A stretch of 14,232 bases of DNA from an uncultured Bacteroidaceae bacterium (GCA_904501775.1 CAJGCJ010000043.1:1-14232); one strand, 5' to 3'; positions 7,834 through 14,081 are shown, numbered from the stretch's first letter. Notes: generated by a model from the letters alone, not told the origin. Made by a program: numbers and translations.

Positions 7834-8747
7834 TATTTAATATTATCAAAGATATCGGTTGTGAATGTTGCATCGTAGTTGGAAAGTACAATGTTGTAGG
7901 TGTAGTATTTTCCAACACCCCAAGTATCTTTTATAATATCTGTTTTAAGTTCAAAATCCTCGGCATACAGTTCGCCCTTATCGTCATATATATCGACAAT
8001 AAACTTTATAGCGCTATTTGGTGCCTGTGAAAGCAACATCCGGAATCCTACAGTTTTAAGGCTCATACCTACCTCAATACTATCGTTACACAGTTCAAGA
8101 CTCGTTTTGTCGCCAAGATTACCCCATTTAGGCTCGGGCAATGAATTGAACGAACCTCGCTGTGCAATGTTATCTATTACCAGACTCTTGAGGAACATTC
8201 TGAATCCTACATGCGCTATTGAAGAACACACTTTAAACTCAACCTTTGTAAGCGTTTGTATGAATGGCAGTGCCACACATCCGTTTGTCAGCTCTTTGTC
8301 GCAATCGGTAATGGGATTGGTGTACATGGGTATTAGTCCCGATGTAGCATCAAAATCGTTGAACTCTACACCACGCTCTTTTGTAAATGTCATATCAGCA
8401 TCATAGGGAGCATAGGCAAAGAAAGTTAGTTTGTCGTTTCCGGGCCACATGATAGATGGTTCGGGCTGCCATATATTGTCAGAGCATGTCACATATGAGT
8501 TATCGAGCAACAATGCAGGCTCCGAAGTTGCGGTACTCCACTTTTGGTTATGAGGCAGACTATAAGCCCAAATACCAAATGGCACATCCTCGGGATATGT
8601 GGCACTCATTGCTCTTGTAGAGACAGTTACAGCCGGCGAAAAAGTGATATTCAAATCGGGAGAATAGTCATACTCTTTCTCGTCATTGGTACATGCTGTC
8701 AGTGTCAACAGAGCCACAAGTAATATATATGCTATATTATATCTCAT
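7833..8747 (-). CDS. Fimbrillin family lipoprotein (Mfa-like), 304 aa
   Basis: The frame can be read from a TTG at 8765, but ATG at 8747 gives a compact lipoprotein signal peptide (MRYNIAYILL...LTLTAC, Cys19) and is preferred. The residues after Cys are TNDEKE, acidic like the other pilins. Thr-Arg-Ala has Arg45. PFGIWAYSLP (56-65), WPGNDKLTFFAYAPY (101-115), FIQTLTKV (162-169, at the place of FRHALTKV in its neighbour) and a terminal TYNIVLS strand identify a fimbrillin. It lies 148 nt downstream of the major fimbrillin gene, after two hairpins, and its stop overlaps the start of the next gene. Size is close to the simplest fimbrillins, so it is probably a minor or adaptor subunit. Confidence 0.85.
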   Translation of the reverse strand: MRYNIAYILLVALLTLTACTNDEKEYDYSPDLNITFSPAVTVSTRAMSATYPEDVPFGIWAYSLPHNQKWSTATSEPALLLDNSYVTCSDNIWQPEPSIMWPGNDKLTFFAYAPYDADMTFTKERGVEFNDFDATSGLIPMYTNPITDCDKELTNGCVALPFIQTLTKVEFKVCSSIAHVGFRMFLKSLVIDNIAQRGSFNSLPEPKWGNLGDKTSLELCNDSIEVGMSLKTVGFRMLLSQAPNSAIKFIVDIYDDKGELYAEDFELKTDIIKDTWGVGKYYTYNIVLSNYDATFTTDIFDNIK

Positions 8748-8798
8748 TAATACAGGTCTTTGCAATAATTATAAGCTATCTCTTTTATGCTTCGTAGT

Positions 8799-8848
8799 TG
8801 CCAATCTTTTGGCATTGTGGCTATGGAGGGTATCAATCCTCCATAGCC
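8799..8848 (-). other. Tandem hairpins between major and minor fimbrillin genes
   Basis: Two adjacent perfect stems lie downstream of the 349-aa fimbrillin gene: GGCTATGGAGG 8819-8829 with 8838-8848 (11 pairs, 8-nt loop), then TGCCAA 8799-8804 with 8809-8814 (6 pairs, 4-nt loop). Neither is followed by a strong U-run on the minus strand, so full termination is unlikely. Placement after an abundant-subunit gene suggests an mRNA-stabilising or attenuating structure that raises the ratio of major to minor pilin; this is inference. Confidence 0.6.
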
Positions 8849-8895
8849 TATGGTTAAGTGCATCTTATATTACTCAGAAACACTTGATTTTAAGA

Positions 8896-9945
8896 TTAAG
8901 GTATAGGATCTACGTCAGGTGTTGAACCACTCTCTTCACCCCACACCTCCTCGTTTACAGTAAATGTGATGGGAACGAGTGTCTCGCTGGGATCAATAGA
9001 GATGTTATAGGTGATGACCTTGTTCATAAACCACTTGCTGATAGGTGTTGCACCCTTAAGGTCGAATGTCTTTGAGTAGGTCTCTACAGTGTTGGGCTGT
9101 GTGGGGTTACCAAGATAATCGGTCTCGATGGTGTAGTCGATTGTTATCTTCTGTACGCCATCCTCAAGAGTCTGGGGAAGCATATAGTATGTCTCGGCTG
9201 AAGCATATTCTGTCTCTGCTGCACCAGCGTCGATGCTTGCATAAAGAAGCTTGTTGCCGTCTGTTACCTGCCAAGTCTCGCTGCCACTTGTAGTGTCCCA
9301 CAACTTGTTGCCATCTTTTGCGTCCCAAGAGTCGTTTATAACAACCTCGCCAGCACACTTCAAACCACTAACCTGAATATTGTTAATGGTTACAAGCCAT
9401 CTTGCATTGGCATTATCACGCTCCTTCTGTGTGACATTGATGTTGATTTTTGAAAGGAGGTGACGGAACAAGAGGGCTACAGTACCGCCGTTAGCAGTCT
9501 CAACCTCGGTTGTCATAATGTTTGTAGAGTGGTAATTGTTGCCGTCAGGAACAACAAATGTCAATGCAGTAGCACCGTCGGCAGCACGTCCGGGTGCTGT
9601 GAAATAAGCAGAACCTGCCAATGTTGTAGGAACAGCAACAAAGTCAAGTGCCTGACCGTTAACAGGCCAGTAATATTTGTCACCACCATCGAATGTTTTC
9701 GAAGTTGGGTTGTAAATATCACCGGGGATAACCGGGGTATTCTCGCCGTCGTACCAAGACCAAATAGTAATGTTCTCACTAAATGCCACACCGGGGTCGT
9801 GCTCTGCGCGTGTTTGAGGAGTGTACTGTGCCACAGCAAAGTTGATTTCGTTGCCGTTTACTGCTCCGTCAAAAACGCTCTCGTCGTTTGTACAGCTTGC
9901 AAACGCTACGCTTGCGATAGCTGCGAAGAAAAACATTTTTTTCAT
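8896..9945 (-). CDS. Fimbrillin family lipoprotein, probable major (stalk) pilin, 349 aa
   Basis: Start ATG at 9945; signal peptide MKKMFFFAAIASVAFASC with Cys18, followed by the acidic TNDES. A Thr-Arg-Ala motif (Arg46) follows the first strand; in type V pilins an Arg-specific protease cuts at such a site and removes the strand so that subunits can polymerise by strand exchange. Mfa-like landmarks: ITIWSWYDGE (59-68), KYYWPVNGQALDFVAV (90-105), FRHLLSKI (160-167) and YNISI near the end. It is the first fimbrillin after the anchor gene, has ordinary fimbrillin size without extra domains, and is followed by stabilising-type hairpins; these suggest the stalk subunit. The 349-aa product resembles the Mfa-like_1 family rather than classical FimA. 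The 70-nt gap upstream is AT-rich, with no clear promoter of its own. Confidence 0.88.
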   Translation of the reverse strand: MKKMFFFAAIASVAFASCTNDESVFDGAVNGNEINFAVAQYTPQTRAEHDPGVAFSENITIWSWYDGENTPVIPGDIYNPTSKTFDGGDKYYWPVNGQALDFVAVPTTLAGSAYFTAPGRAADGATALTFVVPDGNNYHSTNIMTTEVETANGGTVALLFRHLLSKININVTQKERDNANARWLVTINNIQVSGLKCAGEVVINDSWDAKDGNKLWDTTSGSETWQVTDGNKLLYASIDAGAAETEYASAETYYMLPQTLEDGVQKITIDYTIETDYLGNPTQPNTVETYSKTFDLKGATPISKWFMNKVITYNISIDPSETLVPITFTVNEEVWGEESGSTPDVDPIP

Positions 9946-10015
9946 AATTAATAAATTAAAAAGTTAATAGTAATTATTTTATTGTATTCTGTTCTGGTAA
10001 TTACATTTCGGTGTA

Positions 10016-11086
10016 TTAAAGTTCTATATTTCCCTCTTCTTCATCCCACTTCTCAACATCGGGATCGAACATACCTCCATCGCCAATGGGTGGGTCGGGA
10101 ACATCGGGCTCGGGTATAACAAAATCTTTGTCAATAAGCAACCAATGTTTCTCGATAGCCTCAGGCGTGCGGAAAACAGAGTCCATGTCTACAGTCATCT
10201 CTACCTGCTTTCCGTCTACTGTTATCACATTGAATGTTACATAAAGTTTACTCTCAACCGAGGGATCTATGTCATCGGGACGTTTACCAAAAGTATTGAA
10301 TGTAGCACAAAGCACATCCTGATTAACGGCACGTATACGGGTGTCGACACTGCGGTGCATCTCGAAGAATGTCGCCGAGTATTCATCGAATTTGCGTTCG
10401 TTAATGGCAAATTTGTTCGATGGCGAAAGGTCGGTAAGCACTGCTGTGGCATCGGATGCATATTGTCCGTTTACAAGACGCACCTGTATATAATAGGTAT
10501 CGACAATGGTGCTTGCTACGGTGTGAATTGTCATTGTCGTGGAACGCTTGGGTATAAAAATATTATCCTCACGAGCAACCACCAAGTGGTCGGGCTCGTA
10601 ATAGATACGTGGCAGAACTTCGTAGTTGTTATCACTACGACTGCTAAGGAAACGCGAATAGTGATATTCCGATATTTCGGATGTATATGCGTTTATGGTA
10701 TTCAGGTTATTCTCGCCATTGATAAGCACCGATGGTGTGTCGAAGTTATAACATACCATATTATAACGACCTGAAGGGACTTTTATATTGCCTGTAAGGT
10801 AGAGTTCGCCATTCTCGTCAAGTCCTTTATGCGAAATAAATGCCTGTGTAGCCAACTGTCCTGTTACAACATCGTAGAACATTACACGTATAACGGATGG
10901 AGATATTTGGGGTATGGGTATACGGTCGTTATACACACCTGTTGTTACATTGAGTACTGTTTTCACATTCAGCACTACCCTGATATCGACATTTTCGTTT
11001 GCATCCACAAGAGGACGGCGCTCGCACGAGCCCAACATAAATATCAGACTCAAAGCAAGCATGATGCGCATAAGCAACTTACTCAT
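10016..11086 (-). CDS. DUF5119/Mfa2-like anchor lipoprotein
   Basis: 356 aa. Signal peptide with lipobox MLGSC (Cys21), then ERRPLVD. This CE(H/R)RPL opening, IRVMFYDVVTG (66-76), GRYNMVCYNFDT (106-117) and the following INAYTSEISEYHYSRFL pattern match my recollection of DUF5119 proteins, which sit next to fimbrillin genes and resemble FimB/Mfa2 anchors. The role would be to terminate and anchor the fibre at the outer membrane. Unlike the five pilins it has no acidic run after the lipid-modified Cys and no Thr-Arg-Ala maturation site, which fits an anchor. The C-terminal tail is acidic (DEEEGNIEL). The start overlaps the preceding stop by 8 nt (ATGAGTAA) and has a strong Shine-Dalgarno site, so translation is probably coupled to the DUF3575 gene. 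Confidence 0.82.
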   Translation of the reverse strand: MSKLLMRIMLALSLIFMLGSCERRPLVDANENVDIRVVLNVKTVLNVTTGVYNDRIPIPQISPSVIRVMFYDVVTGQLATQAFISHKGLDENGELYLTGNIKVPSGRYNMVCYNFDTPSVLINGENNLNTINAYTSEISEYHYSRFLSSRSDNNYEVLPRIYYEPDHLVVAREDNIFIPKRSTTMTIHTVASTIVDTYYIQVRLVNGQYASDATAVLTDLSPSNKFAINERKFDEYSATFFEMHRSVDTRIRAVNQDVLCATFNTFGKRPDDIDPSVESKLYVTFNVITVDGKQVEMTVDMDSVFRTPEAIEKHWLLIDKDFVIPEPDVPDPPIGDGGMFDPDVEKWDEEEGNIEL

Positions 11087-12299
11087 AGCGCACCTCCTCT
11101 CTCTTTTTCAATGGTATGTTCACCGGGAACACCAACGATGCCTTTATCTTGGTGGGGCCGAAGTATCCCATACGTCCCTGCTTGTAGGGGTCCTTAACCA
11201 ATTCGGTGTATCCGGGCGAGGGGATGTAGTGACGGTAGGCGGTTGACAGATAGCCTAACGACAACGATAGCTCAAGATTGAGATGTTTGCTTATGGGCAT
11301 GGCATAGCCGTAGGTGAGACCTGCCGACCAGTACTCGCCCTGGTAGTTGACGCTGCTACGCCACTGGAAGTCGTATTTTGCCGACATGCCATACAGACCA
11401 AGGAATTGACCGCTGAGAACCTTACGCTCGGGTGTACGCTTGAACCAGTAACGGCCCTCGACACCCATCTCCCACATCTGGAATGCATATTTATTACCAA
11501 TGTGCCACCAAGGGAATACATCCTCTACTGCTATCGACCATTTTTTGCCAATAGGTACCTCAATCTCAAAATTCAGTGCAGTTAGTGCATCGTACAGAAG
11601 GTTGCTCTTGAGTGCAACTACTGTTACATCCTCCATAGATGCCGAGGGAACCGGAACTTTGGGCACTTCGGGATATACCGGCTCGGGCTCGGGTTCAGGC
11701 TCGGGCTCTTGGGGAACGGGTATCTCGTTATAATATAAGATACAGAACATTGAGTTACGGATGCGCGGATAGTAAGTGGTGAGCAGATAGCGGTATACAG
11801 GCAACTGCGTCATGCGCCATTTCTTGGTGTTGATGTTGACATCGGCATCGATTACCGCAAGTACCTTGGCTTTTGTGGCATCTTTGAGCTTTGTATCTTT
11901 GACAACATAGTTGCGCAACTGCTGCCACGACTCACCGTCGGGGTGCACAAATAATTTACCCTTTATATCGGGATGATGCTCTTCTATGTATCTGCGCATG
12001 GTGGCAGCACGATTCTTAGAGAGGCGCAGGTTGTGTTCGTAGACACCCTCGGGCGAAGATTGTGATATAATAACAACCGAGTCGAGACGGGCAAAACCGA
12101 TGGTATCGAGCACATAGGCAAATTGTTCCAATGACTTATCATTGCCCATATATCCGATATCAAGGTTATGCTTGTCGTGACGGAAATGCACTTCGATGCC
12201 TACGATACTCTTCTGCTCACTCTTTGTAAAAGTCTGAGCATTGATACCGCAAAACAAAATGCATACGAAATTTATTAATATCAGCAGTCTTAATCTCAT
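11079..12299 (-). CDS. OmpA-like plus DUF3575 outer-membrane protein, first gene of pilus operon
   Basis: 406 aa. Signal peptide for signal peptidase I (cleavage after GINA, Ala21); no lipobox. Residues ~30-190 resemble an OmpA-like peptidoglycan-associated domain: IEVHFRHDKHNLD, VVIISQSSPEG, then LRLSKNRAATMRRYIEEH (91-108), the usual 'LS..RA..V..YL' helix. A Pro-Glu linker (about 194-218, with EPEPEPEPEP) follows. Residues ~222-406 are a DUF3575 domain (VALKSNLLYDALTALNFEIEVPIGKKWS) with alternating strands typical of a small outer-membrane barrel. The architecture suggests a barrel tethered to the cell wall. As the first operon gene directly before the anchor it may secure or export the pilus base; that role is inferred from context, since DUF3575 proteins recur at the head of such loci. 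Confidence 0.85.
   Translation of the reverse strand: MRLRLLILINFVCILFCGINAQTFTKSEQKSIVGIEVHFRHDKHNLDIGYMGNDKSLEQFAYVLDTIGFARLDSVVIISQSSPEGVYEHNLRLSKNRAATMRRYIEEHHPDIKGKLFVHPDGESWQQLRNYVVKDTKLKDATKAKVLAVIDADVNINTKKWRMTQLPVYRYLLTTYYPRIRNSMFCILYYNEIPVPQEPEPEPEPEPVYPEVPKVPVPSASMEDVTVVALKSNLLYDALTALNFEIEVPIGKKWSIAVEDVFPWWHIGNKYAFQMWEMGVEGRYWFKRTPERKVLSGQFLGLYGMSAKYDFQWRSSVNYQGEYWSAGLTYGYAMPISKHLNLELSLSLGYLSTAYRHYIPSPGYTELVKDPYKQGRMGYFGPTKIKASLVFPVNIPLKKREEVRYE
11091..11099 (-). promoter_or_regulatory. Strong Shine-Dalgarno site inside the upstream gene
   Basis: The minus strand reads GAGGAGGTG, ending 4 nt before the ATG at 11086-11084. It lies within the last codons of the DUF3575 gene. Bacteroidota genes usually lack such sites, so this one stands out, and it supports the chosen start and coupled re-initiation. 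Confidence 0.65.
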
Positions 12300-12314
12300 T
12301 CAATCAAACGTGCC

Positions 12315-12345
12315 ATTTACACAAAAACAGCACTTTTTTGTAAAT
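12315..12345 (-). other. Hairpin in the 5' leader of the pilus operon
   Basis: ATTTACACAAAAA (12315-12327) pairs with TTTTTTGTAAAT (12334-12345) with a single mismatch or bulge and a 6-nt loop. It covers most of the short predicted leader and begins at the likely transcription start, so it would be a 5'-end stem on the mRNA. AT-rich, so only moderately stable. Confidence 0.45.
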
Positions 12346-12358
12346 CTTTGCAAAGATA
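12344..12358 (-). promoter_or_regulatory. Probable operon promoter -7 element within a perfect palindrome
   Basis: The minus strand reads TATCTTTG at 12358-12351, an exact Bacteroidota -7 box, 51 nt before the operon's first ATG. It lies in the 14-nt perfect palindrome ATCTTTGCAAAGAT (12344-12357). I see no TTTG at the expected -33 spacing, so activator dependence is possible. Transcription would begin near 12344-12346. Confidence 0.6.
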
Positions 12359-12416
12359 CAAATTTATACAGGGAATATCATACTATTTTAACATTTAATT
12401 TTCATTATTCCAACAA

Positions 12417-12446
12417 ATTGCACATTACCCCCCCCCAATGTGCAAT
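12417..12446. repeat. C9 homopolymer inside a 10-bp perfect inverted repeat
   Basis: ATTGCACATT (12417-12426) and AATGTGCAAT (12437-12446) are exact reverse complements; the 10-nt loop is A followed by nine C (12428-12436). It lies about 60-80 bp upstream of the operon -7 box, in a position where a regulator could bind. Runs of G/C this long change length by slipped-strand mispairing, and stand out in this AT-rich gap. Confidence 0.8.
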
Positions 12447-12471
12447 AATTTAATTACACAACACCCTACAA

Positions 12472-12508
12472 TTTGCGCACACCGTATAGTTTATAAAACT
12501 TTGCGCAC
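12472..12508. repeat. Two direct copies of TTTGCGCAC, 28 bp apart
   Basis: TTTGCGCAC occurs at 12472-12480 and 12500-12508 in the divergent intergenic region. The 28-bp period is near, though not equal to, three helical turns, and could serve a dimeric regulator of either promoter. No other support. Confidence 0.35.
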
Positions 12509-12703
12509 TTCATTGATTTTCATATCGTTAAAAAAAGGTTGTTTATCTCATATACATCTATACAGAGAGTAACGTGAGCGATATACATAAAATCTAAACA
12601 TAATTCCATGCACTTCAAATCTTCTTTTGAATTTTATTTACATTTATCAAAGCAATAATTAAAAATGTTTTTGTTATTTATTAACAAATTAAAGATGCTG
12701 ATA

Positions 12704-12735
12704 TTTGAAAAAATGGCTATAAATGATTACTTTTG
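12704..12735 (+). promoter_or_regulatory. Promoter of the DUF5106 gene
   Basis: TTTG at 12704-12707 and TACTTTTG at 12728-12735 are separated by 20 bp, an exact match to the Bacteroidota housekeeping promoter (TTTG, 19-21 bp, TAnnTTTG). Transcription would start near 12740, leaving a leader of about 57 nt. Confidence 0.75.
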
Positions 12736-12798
12736 CTTAATAATTACAGTAGGACTTCACACCCCATTCCTGCATAAATATACACAACAGACCATCAT

Positions 12799-13719
12799 AT
12801 GAAACAAATCCTCTTTGTCATCTTTTCAGCCGTCACATTTATAGCGTGCAACAATAATACTGACATTAAGAATAGTACCACACAGGCAAACAAGCCTTTT
12901 TCATTGCCAGTTGTTCCCAATATGATTCAGAGCGAAGAAGAGAGAATTGCATATTTATGCGAACATTTTTGGGATAATCTGAATACCAATGACACCATAT
13001 TGCTAAGAAACATTGAAAAGTTCGAGGAGTACTTTGCCCTGTATCTGACGTTTTTAAAAAGCGAGCCGATCGATATATCCACAAAAAACATTGCCTCATT
13101 TCTAAACAAAACAGGCAAAAACAACGAATGGCGCGAGCTGATTATGCAAATGGCAACGAAATACCTATATCACATAGAGTCGCCACTGCTGAGCGAAGAG
13201 CTTTACATCCCGTTTGCCCAATATGCACTGAGCATACCTAACCTGTCGATTAAAGACTCTATTCTATACACCTTTCGCCTTGAGGTTGCGCTGAAGAACA
13301 GGCCCGGCAGCAAAGCCAACGACTTCCCATTCGTAACATCAAAGGGCAAACATACCACGCTGCACAAAAGCACTGATAAATGCACCCTACTCTTCTTTAA
13401 CGATCCCGAGTGCAAGAACTGCAAAGAGGCAAAAAGCCAACTGACAGGAAACGACATAATAAGACAAATGACCGAGAACGGTACGCTGCAACCTATTATG
13501 ATATATACCGAGGGCGACAGCGAGGTGTGGAAACAGCATAAGCACGACTGCCCCAAAGGATGGATTTCGGGCTTCGATACCGAGGAGAATATAAGGATGA
13601 GACGCATCTATGAGTTAAGGGCAATGCCTTGTATTTATCTTATTGACAAGGATAAAAAGGTTATTCTTAAAGATGCAGATATCAACACGCTAATTACCTA
13701 TCTGAATAGCAGCAGTTAG
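12799..13719 (+). CDS. DUF5106/thioredoxin-like lipoprotein
   Basis: 306 aa, ATG start with signal peptide MKQILFVIFSAVTFIAC (Cys17 lipid-modified), placing it on the periplasmic side or outer-membrane surface. Residues ~40-170 are a helical DUF5106-type region (YLCEHFWDNLN, a typical opening of that domain). Residues ~175-303 are thioredoxin-like: a strand LLFFNDPEC, the redox pair Cys205-Lys-Asn-Cys208, and a cis-proline loop RAMPCIYLID (Pro277) followed by DKDKKVIL. It is therefore a probable thiol-disulfide protein of the TlpA/DsbD-partner kind; substrate unknown. Two further cysteines (251, 278) lie in the domain. It has its own promoter, faces away from the pilus operon, and need not act in pilus assembly, although disulfide handling of secreted proteins is conceivable. 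Its last codons and stop lie in a sequence shared with the repeat family. Confidence 0.87.
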   Translation: MKQILFVIFSAVTFIACNNNTDIKNSTTQANKPFSLPVVPNMIQSEEERIAYLCEHFWDNLNTNDTILLRNIEKFEEYFALYLTFLKSEPIDISTKNIASFLNKTGKNNEWRELIMQMATKYLYHIESPLLSEELYIPFAQYALSIPNLSIKDSILYTFRLEVALKNRPGSKANDFPFVTSKGKHTTLHKSTDKCTLLFFNDPECKNCKEAKSQLTGNDIIRQMTENGTLQPIMIYTEGDSEVWKQHKHDCPKGWISGFDTEENIRMRRIYELRAMPCIYLIDKDKKVILKDADINTLITYLNSSS

Positions 13720-13723
13720 TCAC
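13708..13723 (+). repeat. 16-nt segment shared between gene 3' end and the 112-nt element
   Basis: AGCAGCAGTTAGTCAC occurs here and, identically, at 621-636 and 13796-13811 inside both copies of the 112-nt element. Here it supplies the last three codons (Ser-Ser-Ser) and the TAG stop of the DUF5106 gene. Confidence 0.8.
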
Positions 13724-13724
13724 T

Positions 13725-13774
13725 AAAATGAGGCTTCGGATTTGCAATCCGAAGCAATACGAGTTGGGGATTTG
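13725..13774. repeat. GCTTCGG hairpin repeat, copy 1
   Basis: These 50 nt match 13992-14041 at 47 positions, all three differences being C/T. The core is a perfect hairpin, GCTTCGGATT 13733-13742 with AATCCGAAGC 13746-13755, loop TGC. It is followed by ATACGAGTTGGGGATTTG, leading into the 112-nt element. No U-run follows, so I do not call it a terminator. Confidence 0.8.
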
Positions 13775-13881
13775 TTCAAACAAATCGATGACACAAGCAG
13801 CAGTTAGTCACGCGAAGTACGGACGCAGTTCGTACCGCGTGGGGTGCGATTAGCTTGTGTCGTCAATTGCAATCCCCTTAC
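13766..13881. repeat. 112-nt structured palindromic element, copy 2, inside a GGGGATT/AATCCCC hairpin
   Basis: Bases 13770-13881 match 595-706 at 109 of 112 positions. The stems are at 13787-13798/13853-13864, 13809-13814/13836-13841 and 13817-13821/13831-13835. Here the outer pair is intact: GGGGATT 13766-13772 and AATCCCC 13871-13877. At 14033-14049 the same outer pair closes on a 3-nt loop. The simplest reading is that 95 nt (13775-13869) were inserted between GGGGATTTG and CAATCCCC. No reading frame or tRNA/rRNA likeness. Confidence 0.85.
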
Positions 13882-13898
13882 TTACTATATCACACGAA

Positions 13899-13982
13899 CT
13901 GCAATTAGAAATTTATTCATTATTTCGGGTTACAAACCCTGACACTCGTTCTGCAGCGGATTACAAATCCACTGCATCGCAA
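13899..13982. repeat. ~84-nt palindromic repeat unit, second locus
   Basis: It aligns without gaps to 720-803 with 72 of 84 identical positions. It contains hairpin GGGTT-ACA-AACCC and GCAGCGGATT 13953-13962 with AATCCACTGC 13966-13975 (one mismatch). The innermost pair is T-A here and A-T in the other copy, a compensated double change. Confidence 0.75.
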
Positions 13983-13991
13983 GACTAATTA

Positions 13992-14081
13992 AAAACGAGG
14001 CTTCGGATTTGTAATCCGAAGCAATATGAGTTGGGGATTTGCAATCCCCTAAATAATCATAGGTTACAAACCCTGATACTC
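13992..14081. repeat. GCTTCGG hairpin copy 2, GGGGATT hairpin (empty form) and degraded GGTTACAAACC unit
   Basis: Hairpin GCTTCGGATT-TGT-AATCCGAAGC lies at 14000-14022. Hairpin GGGGATT-TGC-AATCCCC is at 14033-14049, the uninterrupted counterpart of the one opened at 13766-13877. GGTTACAAACCCTGATACTC (14062-14081) is a weakened version of the GGGTTACAAACCC unit seen at 13927 and 733. There is no coding capacity. Confidence 0.75.

Larger units (their letters stand above)
12300..12798. other. Divergent intergenic region, regulatory, no gene seen
   Basis: It separates the minus-strand pilus operon from the plus-strand DUF5106 gene. It is AT-rich, has no coding frame with a plausible product, and carries both promoters, the leader hairpin, the C9 inverted repeat and the TTTGCGCAC repeats. 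Confidence 0.7.

Noticed and set aside
8748..8765. TTG start giving a 310-aa version of the minor fimbrillin
   Set aside because: The ATG at 8747 gives a normal-length lipoprotein signal peptide; six added residues before it make the signal worse.
13733..13755. Hairpin after the DUF5106 gene as its terminator
   Set aside because: No U-run follows and the same hairpin recurs at 14000-14022 as part of a repeat, so repeat identity explains it better.
595..13881. A complete mobile element (transposon or integrative element) delimited by the repeats
   Set aside because: No transposase, integrase or mobilisation gene lies between the repeats and no target-site duplication is visible, so only a repeat-bracketed locus is claimed.
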